Origin: ARS1285 sp038045965
GTDB lineage: Archaea > Nanobdellota > Nanobdellia > Pacearchaeales > GW2011-AR1
NCBI GenBank assembly: GCA_038045965.1
Contig: JBBSXD010000036.1
Span: forward strand, 1 to 29,226
DNA length: 29,226 nucleotides
Direction: 5' to 3'
Under the pieces are notes generated by a model that had not been told where the DNA came from, did not search any database, and saw nothing but the letters and a program-made list of their open reading frames with translations. Positions 15,990-23,931 of this stretch are shown here, in pieces; the stretch's first letter is position 1, and each line of letters starts with the position of its first letter. The position numbers and the translations under genes are program-made.

Positions 15990-16388
15990 ATGGATTTAAT
16001 AAAAATTACTCCAGATAATGAAAGAGCAAGGAGCTTATATAAAATGGTTTCTTTAATAGAAGAAAGAATAAAAGTACAGGATAAAAATAAAATGTCTTCA
16101 CTAGTAGTTGCTGATTATTATGAGATAATAAAAGAGCTTATTACGGCAATTCTTTTAATAGATGGATATAAGACTTTAAGTCATAAAGATTTAATTGATT
16201 ATTTAAAAGAGAAATATAAAGAATTTAATGGAAATGAAATCTCTATTTTAGATGACTTGAGAATTTTAAGAAATAGAGTAAGTTATGAAGGTTTCTTAAT
16301 TGAACCATCATATCTTCATAGAAATGAATCTACATATAAATTAATAATTAAAAAATTAAAAGAATTAATAAAAAAGAAATTTAGTTAA
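15990..16388 (+). CDS. HEPN-like partner protein, module 1
   Basis: A 132-residue all-helical protein of HEPN size. It has GYKTLSHKDLIDYL near residue 59 and LRILRNRVSYEGF near residue 91. The second matches the position of the HEPN catalytic Rx4-6H motif, but the sequence is R94-N-x3-Y99: Tyr replaces His. A conserved His occurs instead in the GYxxxSH segment. The three other modules show the same pattern. It may be a toxin with altered chemistry or an inactive binding partner. Probably translated together with the upstream fusion protein. Confidence 0.75.
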   Translation: MDLIKITPDNERARSLYKMVSLIEERIKVQDKNKMSSLVVADYYEIIKELITAILLIDGYKTLSHKDLIDYLKEKYKEFNGNEISILDDLRILRNRVSYEGFLIEPSYLHRNESTYKLIIKKLKELIKKKFS

Positions 16389-16519
16389 AATATTCTTTAT
16401 GTAAATATTTTTGATAAATTAAAATTAAAGAGTTACAAAAAGATTTATAAAGTCTTTTTATCCTGATATAATTGCCAATGACTATTAGGAGGCGGTTTCT
16501 GATAGTTTTTGTAAATAAT

Positions 16520-16861
16520 ATGGTTTCAATTTATGAATTAGTGGAGAAGGCAGCTAAAACTGGAAAAGTTGAGAAAGGTACTAATGAAGTAACTAAAGCT
16601 ATAGAGAGAGGTACTGCTAAATTAGTAGTTTATGCTGGAGATGTTAGTCCTAAAGAGATCGTACAACATTTACCTATTCTTTGTAAAGAAAAAAATATTA
16701 TATGTATAGAGGCTGATAAAAAAGATAAATTAGGAATTTCTGTTGGGTTAAGAGTTGGTTGTGCTAGTGCAGTTATTATTAATTCTGGAAGTGCAGAAAA
16801 AGATATGGAAAGTTTTGTTAAAAGTTTAGAAAAGGAAAAATCAAAAGAAAATAATAATTGA
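16520..16861 (+). CDS. rpl7ae: Ribosomal protein eL8/L7Ae, kink-turn binding
   Basis: Binds kink-turns in 23S rRNA, box C/D and H/ACA guide RNAs and RNase P. Motifs: KVEKGTNEVTKAIERGTAKL, VVYAGDVSPKEIVQHLPILC and GISVGLRVGCASAVII. The start is debatable. From ATG 16520 the protein is 113 residues, near the family length. The frame stays open upstream to ATG 16478 or TTG 16472, adding TIRRRFLIVFVNN, which is unlike L7Ae. A TATA box (TTTATAA) near 16443-16450 would place the transcript start close to 16472, and AGGAGG at 16487-16492 is too far from ATG 16520 to be its normal ribosome site. I chose 16520 from family similarity. The stop lies in a 12-bp tandem repeat. Confidence 0.9.
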   Translation: MVSIYELVEKAAKTGKVEKGTNEVTKAIERGTAKLVVYAGDVSPKEIVQHLPILCKEKNIICIEADKKDKLGISVGLRVGCASAVIINSGSAEKDMESFVKSLEKEKSKENNN

Positions 16862-16893
16862 TAATTAAATTGATAATTAAATTGATAATTAAA
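16858..16893 (+). repeat. Three perfect tandem copies of a 12-bp repeat
   Basis: TTGATAATTAAA occurs three times in a row without mismatch. The first copy contains the L7Ae stop codon TGA (16859-16861), and each later copy carries another TGA and TAA. Confidence 0.9.
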
Positions 16894-16935
16894 GCTATAT
16901 AATCATATGAATAAAATTAGATAAATAAGATTAAA

Positions 16936-17229
16936 ATGGGATCAAAAACTCAAAAAGTTAAGGAAGGACAAGCAAATATTACAAAAGTATCGGAATCAAT
17001 TCTAACAGAATTTGCAGTTCCAGCTGTTGTAGAATCTATTGTAGGCAGAACTGGTGCTAAAGGAGAGGTTACTCAAGTTAAAGCAAGAATTTTACAAGGA
17101 TTCGATAAGGGAAAAGTAATAAGAAGAAATGTAAAAGGTCCTGTAAGAAAAAAAGATATATTAATGTTAAGAGAAACTCAAATTGAAGCTAGAAGAATAA
17201 AGTCTAAATATTCCAAAGGAGTTGTATAA
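16936..17229 (+). CDS. rps28e: Small subunit ribosomal protein eS28
   Basis: A 97-residue eS28. The diagnostic part is FAVPAVVESIVGRTGAKGEV, then TQVKARILQG and the C-terminal VKGPVRKKDILMLRETQIEA with RRI, the family's almost invariant RET-E-AR signature. The first 25 residues (GSKTQKVKEGQANITKVSES) are a polar extension beyond the usual 70-residue protein. It lies between L7Ae and eL24, the order found across archaea, and its TAA is followed after 1 nt by a small ORF. Confidence 0.95.
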   Translation: MGSKTQKVKEGQANITKVSESILTEFAVPAVVESIVGRTGAKGEVTQVKARILQGFDKGKVIRRNVKGPVRKKDILMLRETQIEARRIKSKYSKGVV

Positions 17230-17230
17230 A

Positions 17231-17362
17231 ATGATTTCAAGAAGAAAATATTATATTCCAAGAAAAAATATAGAAAATAGAAGTAATGATTCTAATTTTT
17301 CTTACTTTGGTCTACTTTTTCTTGAATTGTTTAAACTAAATAGTTTAGGATATAAAAAATAA
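17231..17362 (+). CDS. Possible 43-residue protein between eS28 and eL24
   Basis: ATG 17231 to TAA 17360-17362, beginning 1 nt after the eS28 stop, as is typical for operon genes here. The peptide starts MISRRKYYIPRKNIENR and ends FELFKLNSLGYKK-like (LLFLELFKLNSLGYKK): a basic head followed by a hydrophobic helix-like segment. It matches no known ribosomal protein. The coupled position supports it; its length and lack of any recognised family weigh against it. Confidence 0.4.
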   Translation: MISRRKYYIPRKNIENRSNDSNFSYFGLLFLELFKLNSLGYKK

Positions 17363-17409
17363 AACAATGAAAATATTTAATTTCCAAGCATTTAAATTTC
17401 TATTAAGTC

Positions 17410-17415
17410 GGGAGG
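17410..17415 (+). promoter_or_regulatory. Strong Shine-Dalgarno sequence for eL24
   Basis: GGGAGG, 10 nt before ATG 17426. Most genes here lack such a site and look leaderless or coupled, so this one supports separate initiation for eL24. Confidence 0.6.
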
Positions 17416-17425
17416 AAATTTAAAT

Positions 17426-17671
17426 ATGCCTACATGTTCTTTTTGTAAAAAAAATTATCCTATTCATCAAGGTTTGACCGTTTTTAATATAGATGGAAAA
17501 AGTTTGTTTTATTGTTCTAGTAAATGCAGAAAAAATGCAAATCTAGGAAGAGATCCGAGAAAAATTAATTGGGTAAGAAAAAGTGAAGATTTTATAAAAA
17601 ATTCTTCTGTTAAAGAAAAGAAATTAAGAGATGTTCAAAAAAAATCTGAAAATAAAAACAAGGATAAATAA
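17426..17671 (+). CDS. rpl24e: Large subunit ribosomal protein eL24
   Basis: An 81-residue zinc protein. Cys pairs CSFC (residues 4-7) and CSSKC (about 31-35) bind zinc in the eL24 fold, which here reads MPTCSFCKKNYPIHQG and FYCSSKCRKNANLGRDPRKI. The remaining Lys-rich tail (KSEDFIKNSSVKEKKL and on) is longer than the usual 55-65 residues. It closes the L7Ae-eS28-eL24 cluster. Confidence 0.95.
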   Translation: MPTCSFCKKNYPIHQGLTVFNIDGKSLFYCSSKCRKNANLGRDPRKINWVRKSEDFIKNSSVKEKKLRDVQKKSENKNKDK

Positions 17672-17820
17672 TTTTAATCATTGGTTATTTTTTTAAACTT
17701 ATTAATTATTTACTTTTTAAAAATGGAAACCCGAATGTTTATATAATATTATTTAATTTTATATAATCTGGCAATTAAAACATTTAGTGTCGGTGAGAAT
17801 ATTTATTAAAATTTTTTAGA

Positions 17821-18071
17821 TTGTTAGAAAATTTAGATAAAATTTTTATGAAGTTATCTAAAAAAGATAAAAAACCCTAGATATTATAAACATTAAAATA
17901 AAACATATTTTAGAAAATCCCTATTAATTTAAATCATTGAGAAATGAAATGATAGGGATAAGGCGAGTTCATGTTGGAAAAAGTTTTGTTTTAACTTATG
18001 AAATTTTGGAAAATTATAAGATAGTCCGAATTTTAGATTATGATTATCATGATAAAATATTTAAGAAATAA
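17821..18071 (+). pseudogene. Broken RelE/ParE-family toxin gene
   Basis: Read in two frames, the strand encodes a RelE-like protein. From 17821 one frame gives LENLDKIFMKLSKKDKK and then stops. From 17874 another gives TLDIINIKIKHILENPY, an in-frame TAA at 17925-17927, then FKSLRNEMIGIRRVHVGKSF, VLTYEILENYKIVRILDYDY and HDKIFKK, ending at TAA 18069. The last part is the standard RelE core and C-terminus. One missing A in the A6 run at 17869-17874 explains the frame change, and a Tyr-to-stop change explains the TAA. ATG 17949 could still yield a 40-residue fragment. No antitoxin was found upstream. The remaining spacer 17672-17820 holds a TATA-like GTTTATATAA near 17740 but no gene. Confidence 0.75.
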
Positions 18072-18110
18072 TATTAATCATATTTCTCCGTCGATAAATT
18101 CTATTTTAGT

Positions 18111-18197
18111 ATGGAAAAGTTTTTAAAGGAAAAAGTATTAAAAATAGAAGGTAAGTCAGTTTCTAACTTGAAATTAACTGAGATTGTTAGTAGTTAG
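18111..18197 (+). other. Short open frame of 28 codons before gyrB
   Basis: ATG 18111 to TAG 18195 encodes MEKFLKEKVLKIEGKSVSNL and eight more residues, charged and helix-like. It ends 17 nt before gyrB. It may be a short leader peptide, another fragment of the decayed toxin locus, or chance. There is no evidence of translation, and no RNA gene was recognised in the spacer 18072-18214. Confidence 0.2.
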
Positions 18198-18214
18198 TCT
18201 GGACTTTATGTAAA

Positions 18215-20101
18215 ATGTCTGATAAAAGTGATTATAAAGCAGAGAGCATAAAAGTGCTTGAAGGTCTTGAAGCAGTAAGAAAAAGACCAGCGATGTATAT
18301 TGGAAGTACTGGAAAAGATGGATTGCATCATTTGGTTTATGAAGTTGTTGATAATAGTATAGATGAAGCTTTAGCTGGTTTTTGTGATAAGATTATTGTT
18401 AATATAAATAAAGATGGAAGTTTATCAGTAATTGATAATGGCAGAGGAATTCCAGTGGATATTCATCCTCAATATAAAAAACCTGCTTTAGAAATTGCTT
18501 TAACTAAATTACATGCTGGAGGAAAATTTGAAAAAAGTGCTTATACTATTTCTGGAGGATTACATGGAGTAGGAGTTAGTTGTGTGAATGCTTTATCTAT
18601 AAATTTAAAAGCAATTATAAAAAGAAATGGAAAAATTTATCAGCAAGAGTATTGCAGAGGAGATCCAAAATATCCAATGAAAATAATTGGAGAAACAGAT
18701 AAAGAGGAGACTGGAACTGAAATTACTTTTATTCCTGATTCTGAAATTTTTTCAAGTGTAGATTTTGATTTTGCAGTTTTAAGGAAAAGATTACAGGAGA
18801 TGGCTTTTTTGAATCCTATAGTTATAGAATTAAATGATTTAAGGAATGATAAGAACGAGAAGTTTTATTATAAAGGAGGATTGATAGATTTTGTTGAGCA
18901 TATAAATAAATCAAAGCCGATATTACATAAACCAATATATTTTAAGAGACAGGAAAATGATATTGTTGTAGAGGTTGTAATTCAATATACAGAAAGTTAT
19001 AATGAAAATATTTTTGGATTTGTAAATATTATAAATACAAGTGAGGGAGGGACTCATGTTTCTGGATTTAAAACTGCTTTGACAAGAGCTATTAATGATT
19101 ATATTACAAAAAAGAATTTATTAAAAAATGCAAAACTTTCTGGAGATGATACGAGAGAAGGATTAACTGCTATTATTAATATAAAAATGAAAGAACCTCA
19201 ATTTGAAGGGCAGACTAAAACTAAATTAGGAAATTCTGAGATGAAAGGAATTGTTGATTCTATGGCTTATTTGGCTTTGTCAGAATTTTTTGAAGAAAAT
19301 CCTGTTGTTGCAAATAAAATATCTCAAAAAGTTGTAGCAAGTGCTCAAGCAAGAGAAGCCGCAAGAAAAGCTAGAGATTTAGTAAGGAGAAAAACTTCAT
19401 TAGGAGGATTAAGCGGATTACCTGGAAAATTAGCAGATTGCAGCAGTAAGAAAACAGAAAATACAGAATTATATATTGTAGAAGGGGATAGTGCTGGAGG
19501 AAGTGCAGTTGAAGCTAGAGATAAGGAATTTCAAGCTATATTACCTTTGAAAGGAAAAATTTTAAATGTAGAGAAAAGCAATCCTACAAAAACATTAAGC
19601 AGCGAGGAAATTATTAATCTAATTACTGCTATAGGAACTGGAATTAAAGAGAATTTTGATATCTCTAAATTAAGATATAATAAGGTAATAATAATGACTG
19701 ATGCAGATGTAGACGGACAGCATATTATGACTTTGCTGTTAACTTTCTTTTTTAGATATATGCCAGAATTAATTGAGAATGGAAATATTTATGTGGCTTT
19801 CAGTCCTTTGTATAGGATTAGAAAGAAAAAAGATTATTATGTTTATTCTGATGAAGAATTAAAGAAAATTATTAATGAAATTGGGAATGCAGATGTTCAG
19901 AGATTTAAAGGATTGGGGGAAATGAATGCTGAGCAATTATGGGATACTACTATGGATCCAAAAAATAGAATTTTGAAAAAAATTAGTATTGAAGACGCTG
20001 TTTTAGCTGATGAAACTTTTAATATGTTGATGGGAGATGTAGTTGGTCCTAGAAGAAGATTTATTGAGATTAATGCTAATATAGCAGAGGTTGATTCGTA
20101 A
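18215..20101 (+). CDS. gyrB: DNA gyrase subunit B
   Basis: The ATPase and TOPRIM subunit of the enzyme that introduces negative supercoils. At 628 residues it lacks the extra insert of some bacterial forms. The GHKL ATPase has EGLEAVRKRPAMYIGSTG, VVDNSIDEALAG (catalytic Glu and Mg-binding Asn), DNGRGIPVDIH and GGLHGVGVSCVNALS. Then QTKTKLGNSE carries the switch Lys, and the TOPRIM part has LYIVEGDSAGGSA and IMTDADVDGQHI. The C-terminus IQRFKGLGEMNAEQLWDTTM-like region (VQRFKGLGEMNAEQLW) is complete. This is a bacterial-type gyrase in an archaeon, an ancient transfer known in several lineages. It is followed 1 nt later by a HIT-family gene and then gyrA. Confidence 0.97.
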   Translation: MSDKSDYKAESIKVLEGLEAVRKRPAMYIGSTGKDGLHHLVYEVVDNSIDEALAGFCDKIIVNINKDGSLSVIDNGRGIPVDIHPQYKKPALEIALTKLHAGGKFEKSAYTISGGLHGVGVSCVNALSINLKAIIKRNGKIYQQEYCRGDPKYPMKIIGETDKEETGTEITFIPDSEIFSSVDFDFAVLRKRLQEMAFLNPIVIELNDLRNDKNEKFYYKGGLIDFVEHINKSKPILHKPIYFKRQENDIVVEVVIQYTESYNENIFGFVNIINTSEGGTHVSGFKTALTRAINDYITKKNLLKNAKLSGDDTREGLTAIINIKMKEPQFEGQTKTKLGNSEMKGIVDSMAYLALSEFFEENPVVANKISQKVVASAQAREAARKARDLVRRKTSLGGLSGLPGKLADCSSKKTENTELYIVEGDSAGGSAVEARDKEFQAILPLKGKILNVEKSNPTKTLSSEEIINLITAIGTGIKENFDISKLRYNKVIIMTDADVDGQHIMTLLLTFFFRYMPELIENGNIYVAFSPLYRIRKKKDYYVYSDEELKKIINEIGNADVQRFKGLGEMNAEQLWDTTMDPKNRILKKISIEDAVLADETFNMLMGDVVGPRRRFIEINANIAEVDS

Positions 20102-20102
20102 G

Positions 20103-20558
20103 ATGGTAGAATGTATATTTTGTAAAATTGTGAATGGAGAAATTCCTTGTCATAAAATATGGGAAGATAAAAAACATATAGCATTTCTATCTATATTTCC
20201 AAATACTGAAGCATTTAGTGTTATTATAACTAGGAAACATTATTCTAGTTATGCTTTCGATTTAGATGATAATATTTTAGGTGAATTAGTTTTGGCTGCT
20301 AAAAAAGTTGGAAAGCTGTTAGATAAAAAATTAGATGATGTTGGTAGAACAGGTATGATCTTTGAAGGGTTTGGTGTTGATCATGTTCATGCAAAATTGT
20401 TTCCTATGCATGGAACAAAATCTGTGAAAGAATGGAAAGAAATAAAGTCTAACGTTAATAAATATTTTAGAGAATATGAAGGATATATTTCTTCTCATGA
20501 TTATAAGAGAGAAGATGATAATAAATTAAAAAAACTAGCGGAGAAAATAAGAAATTAA
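20103..20558 (+). CDS. HIT-family protein with altered active-site triad
   Basis: A 151-residue HIT-fold protein. ATG 20103 begins VECIFCKIVNGEIPCHKI, the usual HIT start with a CxxC zinc pair. An upstream TTG at 20091 would overlap gyrB and adds nothing recognisable. HIT enzymes hydrolyse nucleotide phosphoramidates or dinucleotides with His-x-His-x-His. Here the motif reads GVDHVHAKLFPMHG: His94 and His96 are kept, but the third, catalytic His is Lys98, with another His in PMHG. I recall archaeal relatives with HAHxKL, so this may be a subfamily rather than a defect. It lies between gyrB and gyrA with 1-nt spacers. Confidence 0.9.
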   Translation: MVECIFCKIVNGEIPCHKIWEDKKHIAFLSIFPNTEAFSVIITRKHYSSYAFDLDDNILGELVLAAKKVGKLLDKKLDDVGRTGMIFEGFGVDHVHAKLFPMHGTKSVKEWKEIKSNVNKYFREYEGYISSHDYKREDDNKLKKLAEKIRN

Positions 20559-20559
20559 G

Positions 20560-23097
20560 ATGGTAGAAGAAAATGATGAACAAGAAGAATTGAATTCTGA
20601 TGAAGATAATAATGATAATGGAACTGAAATAGAAAAATTAGAAAAGGGTGGGATTAATCTTAAAGATTTAGATAAGGATAGGGTTCTGAATGTTGAAATT
20701 TCTAAGGAAATGAAAAAAGCTTACATTGATTATGCAATGAGTGTAATTGTTAGCAGAGCTTTACCTTCTATTGAAGATGGATTGAAACCAGTTCAGAGAA
20801 GAATTTTATATGCAATGAAAAGAATGGGGCTAGAAAAAGGAATGACAAAAAAATCTGCAACTATTACTGGAGAGACTATGGGAAAATATCATCCTCATGG
20901 TGATGTAGCAATTTATGATGCAATGGTTAGAATGGCTCAAGATTTTTCTTTAAGATACCCTTTAGTTCAAGGCCAAGGAAATTTTGGAAATATAGATGGA
21001 TATTCTGCAGCTGCTCCAAGATATACTGAAGCAAAATTAAATAAAATTTCTATAGAATTATTAGAAGATATTGATAAAGAAACAGTGAGTTTTGTTCCAA
21101 ATTTTACAAATGAATTAAAAGAGCCAGTTGTTCTTCCAGGAAAAGTTCCTAATTTATTAATTAATGGAGCAAGTGGAATTGCTGTTGGGATGACTACAAA
21201 TATTCCTCCTCATAATATTAATGAAATTTGTGATGGAATAATTGCTAGTATGAATAAACCAGAAATAAGTACTGAAGAATTATTGGAGATTATTAAAGGA
21301 CCAGATTTTCCGACGGGAGGAGTTATTGTTGGAGAAAGTTTAAAAGAACTTTATGAAAAAGGAAGAGCTAGTTTTGTTATAAGAGGAAAAGTTAAAACAG
21401 AAGAATCTAAAGGAAAAGAGTCAATTGTAATTGTAGAAGTTCCTTATCAAACAAATAAATCTAATTTAGTTATTCAAATAGCAGATTTAGTGCGAGATAA
21501 AAAATTAACAGATGTAAGTGATATAAGAGACGAAAGCAGTAAGGGGAAAGTAAGAATTGTTATAGAATTAAAAAAAGGGGCTAACAGCCAATTTACGATT
21601 AATAGATTATATAAATCTAGTAAGTTGCAATCAAGATTTGATGCAGTGCTTGTAGCTTTGGAAAATGGAGTTCCTAAAACATTTAGCTTAAAACAAATGA
21701 TAGGGAGTTATATTAATTTCAGAAAAAAGATAATAAGAAAAAGAACTGAATATGATTTAAATAAAGCTGAAGAGAGATTGCATATTGTAGAAGGATTATT
21801 ATTAGCACAGAAAAATATCGATTCTATAATAAAAACTATAAAGGAAAGCAAGACTTCTACTGAGGCCAAAGAAAATTTAATTAAAAAATACAAATTTAGT
21901 GAGAAGCAGGCTGAAGCTATTTTAGAAATTACTTTAAGACAACTGACTTCTTTAGAAAGAGAGAGATTACAAAAAGAAGAAAAAGATTTAGAGGAATTAA
22001 TTATAAAGTTTAAAAAAATTTTGGGAGATGAAAAAGAAATTTATAAATTGATTAAAAAAGATTTAGAGGAATTAAAAACTAATTATGGAGATGAGAGAAG
22101 AAGCAAGATTATTAAAAGTATTAGAGAAATTGAAGAGAAAGATTTGGTGCAGAAGCAAGATGTGGTAATTACAATTACGGAAAAAGGATATATTAAAAGA
22201 ATGCCTTTTAAAGCATATAACGAGCAGAAAAGAGGTGGAAAGGGAGTTATTGGAGCAGAATTATCCAGCGAGGATTTTGTTAAGGATTTAATTACATGTT
22301 CTACTCATGATTATTTATTGTTGTTTACTGCAAGAGGAAGAATATTCTGGCTTAAAGCTTACAAAGTTCCTGAACTTCAAAGATATGGAAAGGGACAGGC
22401 ATTAGTTAATTTATTGAATATAAAGGACGATAATGTTACTAATGTAATTGCTGTAAAATCTTTTGATGATTATTTATTTATGGCAACTAAAAAAGGTCAA
22501 GTTAAAAAAATAAAATTAGGATTATTTTCAAAGCCAAGAAATGCGGGAGTTAGAATAATTAACCTTCCAGCAGATAATAGTGATCAAGTAGTAGGAGTAA
22601 GAAGAATACAATCAGGTAATGATGTAATGCTTATTACTAAAAAAGGTCAAGCAATAAAATTTTCTTCTGATGATGTGAGAGATATGGGAAGATCTAGTTA
22701 TGGAGTAACAGGGATTAAAATGGAAAATAAAGATGAAGTAGTTAGTTTAGAGATTATTAACGATAAAGAAAGTAGTATATTAACTATAACAGAGAAAGGT
22801 TATGGAAAAAGAAGCAAAGTGGAAGACTATAGGAAAACTGGAAGAGCAGGAAAAGGAGTAATTAATTTGAAAATAAATGATAAAACTGGAGATGTAGTAG
22901 ATACTATAGATGTTTTAGATAAAGATAAATTTGTAGTCTCAACTAAAAAAGGGATTGTAATAAGGACTAGTGTTAAAGATATAAGAGTTATGGGAAGAGC
23001 TACGAGTGGAGTTAGAATAATAAAATTAGAATACGGAGATGGAGTAAGTGCAATTGCAAAGTTAATAGAGGAAGAGATAGAGGAGAATAAGGAATAA
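20560..23097 (+). CDS. gyrA: DNA gyrase subunit A
   Basis: The DNA-cutting subunit. The 845-residue protein has an acidic 35-residue N-terminal extension, the winged-helix core with LKPVQRRILYAMKRMG, HPHGDVAIYDAMVRMAQ and GNFGNIDG, and the catalytic Tyr155 in AAPRYTEAKL. The coiled tower (about 390-520) is followed by six beta-pinwheel blades. The first blade has the gyrase box at 556-562 as QKRGGKG, close to QRRGGKG, which identifies gyrase rather than topoisomerase IV and predicts DNA wrapping and negative supercoiling. Blade repeats (GYIKRMPFKAY, GYGKRSKVEDY) are clear. The C-terminal tail is acidic (EEEIEENKE). Confidence 0.97.
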   Translation: MVEENDEQEELNSDEDNNDNGTEIEKLEKGGINLKDLDKDRVLNVEISKEMKKAYIDYAMSVIVSRALPSIEDGLKPVQRRILYAMKRMGLEKGMTKKSATITGETMGKYHPHGDVAIYDAMVRMAQDFSLRYPLVQGQGNFGNIDGYSAAAPRYTEAKLNKISIELLEDIDKETVSFVPNFTNELKEPVVLPGKVPNLLINGASGIAVGMTTNIPPHNINEICDGIIASMNKPEISTEELLEIIKGPDFPTGGVIVGESLKELYEKGRASFVIRGKVKTEESKGKESIVIVEVPYQTNKSNLVIQIADLVRDKKLTDVSDIRDESSKGKVRIVIELKKGANSQFTINRLYKSSKLQSRFDAVLVALENGVPKTFSLKQMIGSYINFRKKIIRKRTEYDLNKAEERLHIVEGLLLAQKNIDSIIKTIKESKTSTEAKENLIKKYKFSEKQAEAILEITLRQLTSLERERLQKEEKDLEELIIKFKKILGDEKEIYKLIKKDLEELKTNYGDERRSKIIKSIREIEEKDLVQKQDVVITITEKGYIKRMPFKAYNEQKRGGKGVIGAELSSEDFVKDLITCSTHDYLLLFTARGRIFWLKAYKVPELQRYGKGQALVNLLNIKDDNVTNVIAVKSFDDYLFMATKKGQVKKIKLGLFSKPRNAGVRIINLPADNSDQVVGVRRIQSGNDVMLITKKGQAIKFSSDDVRDMGRSSYGVTGIKMENKDEVVSLEIINDKESSILTITEKGYGKRSKVEDYRKTGRAGKGVINLKINDKTGDVVDTIDVLDKDKFVVSTKKGIVIRTSVKDIRVMGRATSGVRIIKLEYGDGVSAIAKLIEEEIEENKE

Positions 23098-23110
23098 TTT
23101 TGTTTAGATT

Positions 23111-23389
23111 TTAAGACATTAAAAAATCATAATCAAATTTTCTATGATCAATTGCCATTAAATGAACTTCTTGTTTTTCTTTAACTATTTTGAAAATTAA
23201 TCTTAATTTTCTTAAAATTCTTGTTGATTTATATCCATAAAGTTTTCCAGAAAGATATCCTCCAACATTTTCTGGATTTTCCTGAATTCTTTTTATTTTG
23301 TTATCAAGAATCTTTATAAATTCCCCATCTTTTTTATGTTTTTGAAACTGCTTAGAAAATGTTTCTGTGGAGACTATAGTCCATGTCAT
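23111..23389 (-). CDS. RelE-family toxin
   Basis: A 92-residue RelE/ParE-fold protein: FSKQFQKHKKDGEFIKILDN helix, RIQENPENVGGYLSGKLYGY, then the basic core KSTRILRKLRLIFKIVKEKQ and AIDHRKFDYDFLM. Such toxins cleave mRNA on the ribosome or, in ParE, poison gyrase. This copy lies just downstream of gyrA on the other strand, but nothing in the sequence shows that it targets gyrase. It starts 2 nt after its antitoxin's stop. Confidence 0.85.
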   Translation of the reverse strand: MTWTIVSTETFSKQFQKHKKDGEFIKILDNKIKRIQENPENVGGYLSGKLYGYKSTRILRKLRLIFKIVKEKQEVHLMAIDHRKFDYDFLMS

Positions 23390-23391
23390 TA

Positions 23392-23592
23392 TTATATATC
23401 TTGAGCAGATTTTATAATCTTAAATCTTCCTTTTTTAATATCGTTATTACTAGAATCGATTTGTTCAATAGTTTCTTCGTTTGATAAAATAGAAATAGTT
23501 TCTATAGCTTTAGCTAGTTCCTCTTTGGTAGCCATATTTATTTCTATTTCTTTTAATTTATTATAAATATCTATTAAATTTATAGATTCCAT
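23392..23592 (-). CDS. RelB-like antitoxin
   Basis: A 66-residue protein whose middle and end (KEELAKAIETISILSNEETI, then NNDIKKGRFKII) match short archaeal antitoxins that precede RelE genes. The last segment is the toxin-wrapping part. The N-terminal 20 residues (NLIDIYNKLKEIEINM) are helical. It is the first gene of the pair. A TATA-like run (TATATACTTATCC on the minus strand) lies just upstream. Confidence 0.75.
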   Translation of the reverse strand: MESINLIDIYNKLKEIEINMATKEELAKAIETISILSNEETIEQIDSSNNDIKKGRFKIIKSAQDI

Positions 23593-23704
23593 AGTTATAT
23601 ATTAATGGATAAGTATATAATCTTTTTGATGATATTAACTTTTTCTAGAATTTTTTAGAGAAGAGACAGAAAAATTGGTTAATAATAAATCATGAAATTA
23701 AATA

Positions 23705-23842
23705 TTACTTTGTTCTAATTATCCTATTTTCTTTTATATCTTTTAGGCTTTTGACTAACTGTTGTAACAATCCTAAATCTATATCTGCTTGAGTTTTTAA
23801 TCTTTCATATCCTTCTATTGATATTTCAATCGTTTCTAATAT
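23705..23842 (-). pseudogene. Antitoxin remnant without start codon
   Basis: The minus strand encodes ETIEISIEGYERLKTQADID, then LGLLQQLVKSLKDIKENRII and RTK before TAA at 23705. This matches small RelB-like antitoxins of DPANN archaea. Upstream the frame runs TAA-ATA-TTA and has no ATG, GTG or TTG, so the start is lost, and no toxin gene follows. It lies in the 340-nt spacer 23593-23931. The rest of that spacer is AT-rich, apart from a less AT-rich patch at 23886-23925 that I could not assign. Confidence 0.65.
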
Positions 23843-23931
23843 TTATTAATGTAATTCCAATATATAGATTTTTGTTGAAAGAAAAAACCCGAGCTGAAAA
23901 ATGAGGCGAGTGGTGTAAATCCTAACTAGTT

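Noticed and set aside
17672..18214. Structured RNA gene such as RNase P or SRP RNA in the 540-nt spacer before gyrB
   Set aside because: Conserved RNase P or SRP segments are not present. The more structured-looking part translates as a RelE remnant.
23837..23853. Copy of the hairpin-array spacer (TTTCTAATATTTATT)
   Set aside because: A 14-15 nt AT-rich match without the adjoining hairpin arms; likely chance.
23881..23931. C/D box guide RNA in a less AT-rich patch with CTGA and ATGA
   Set aside because: Boxes are not in the right order or spacing and no C box RTGATGA is present. Left unassigned.
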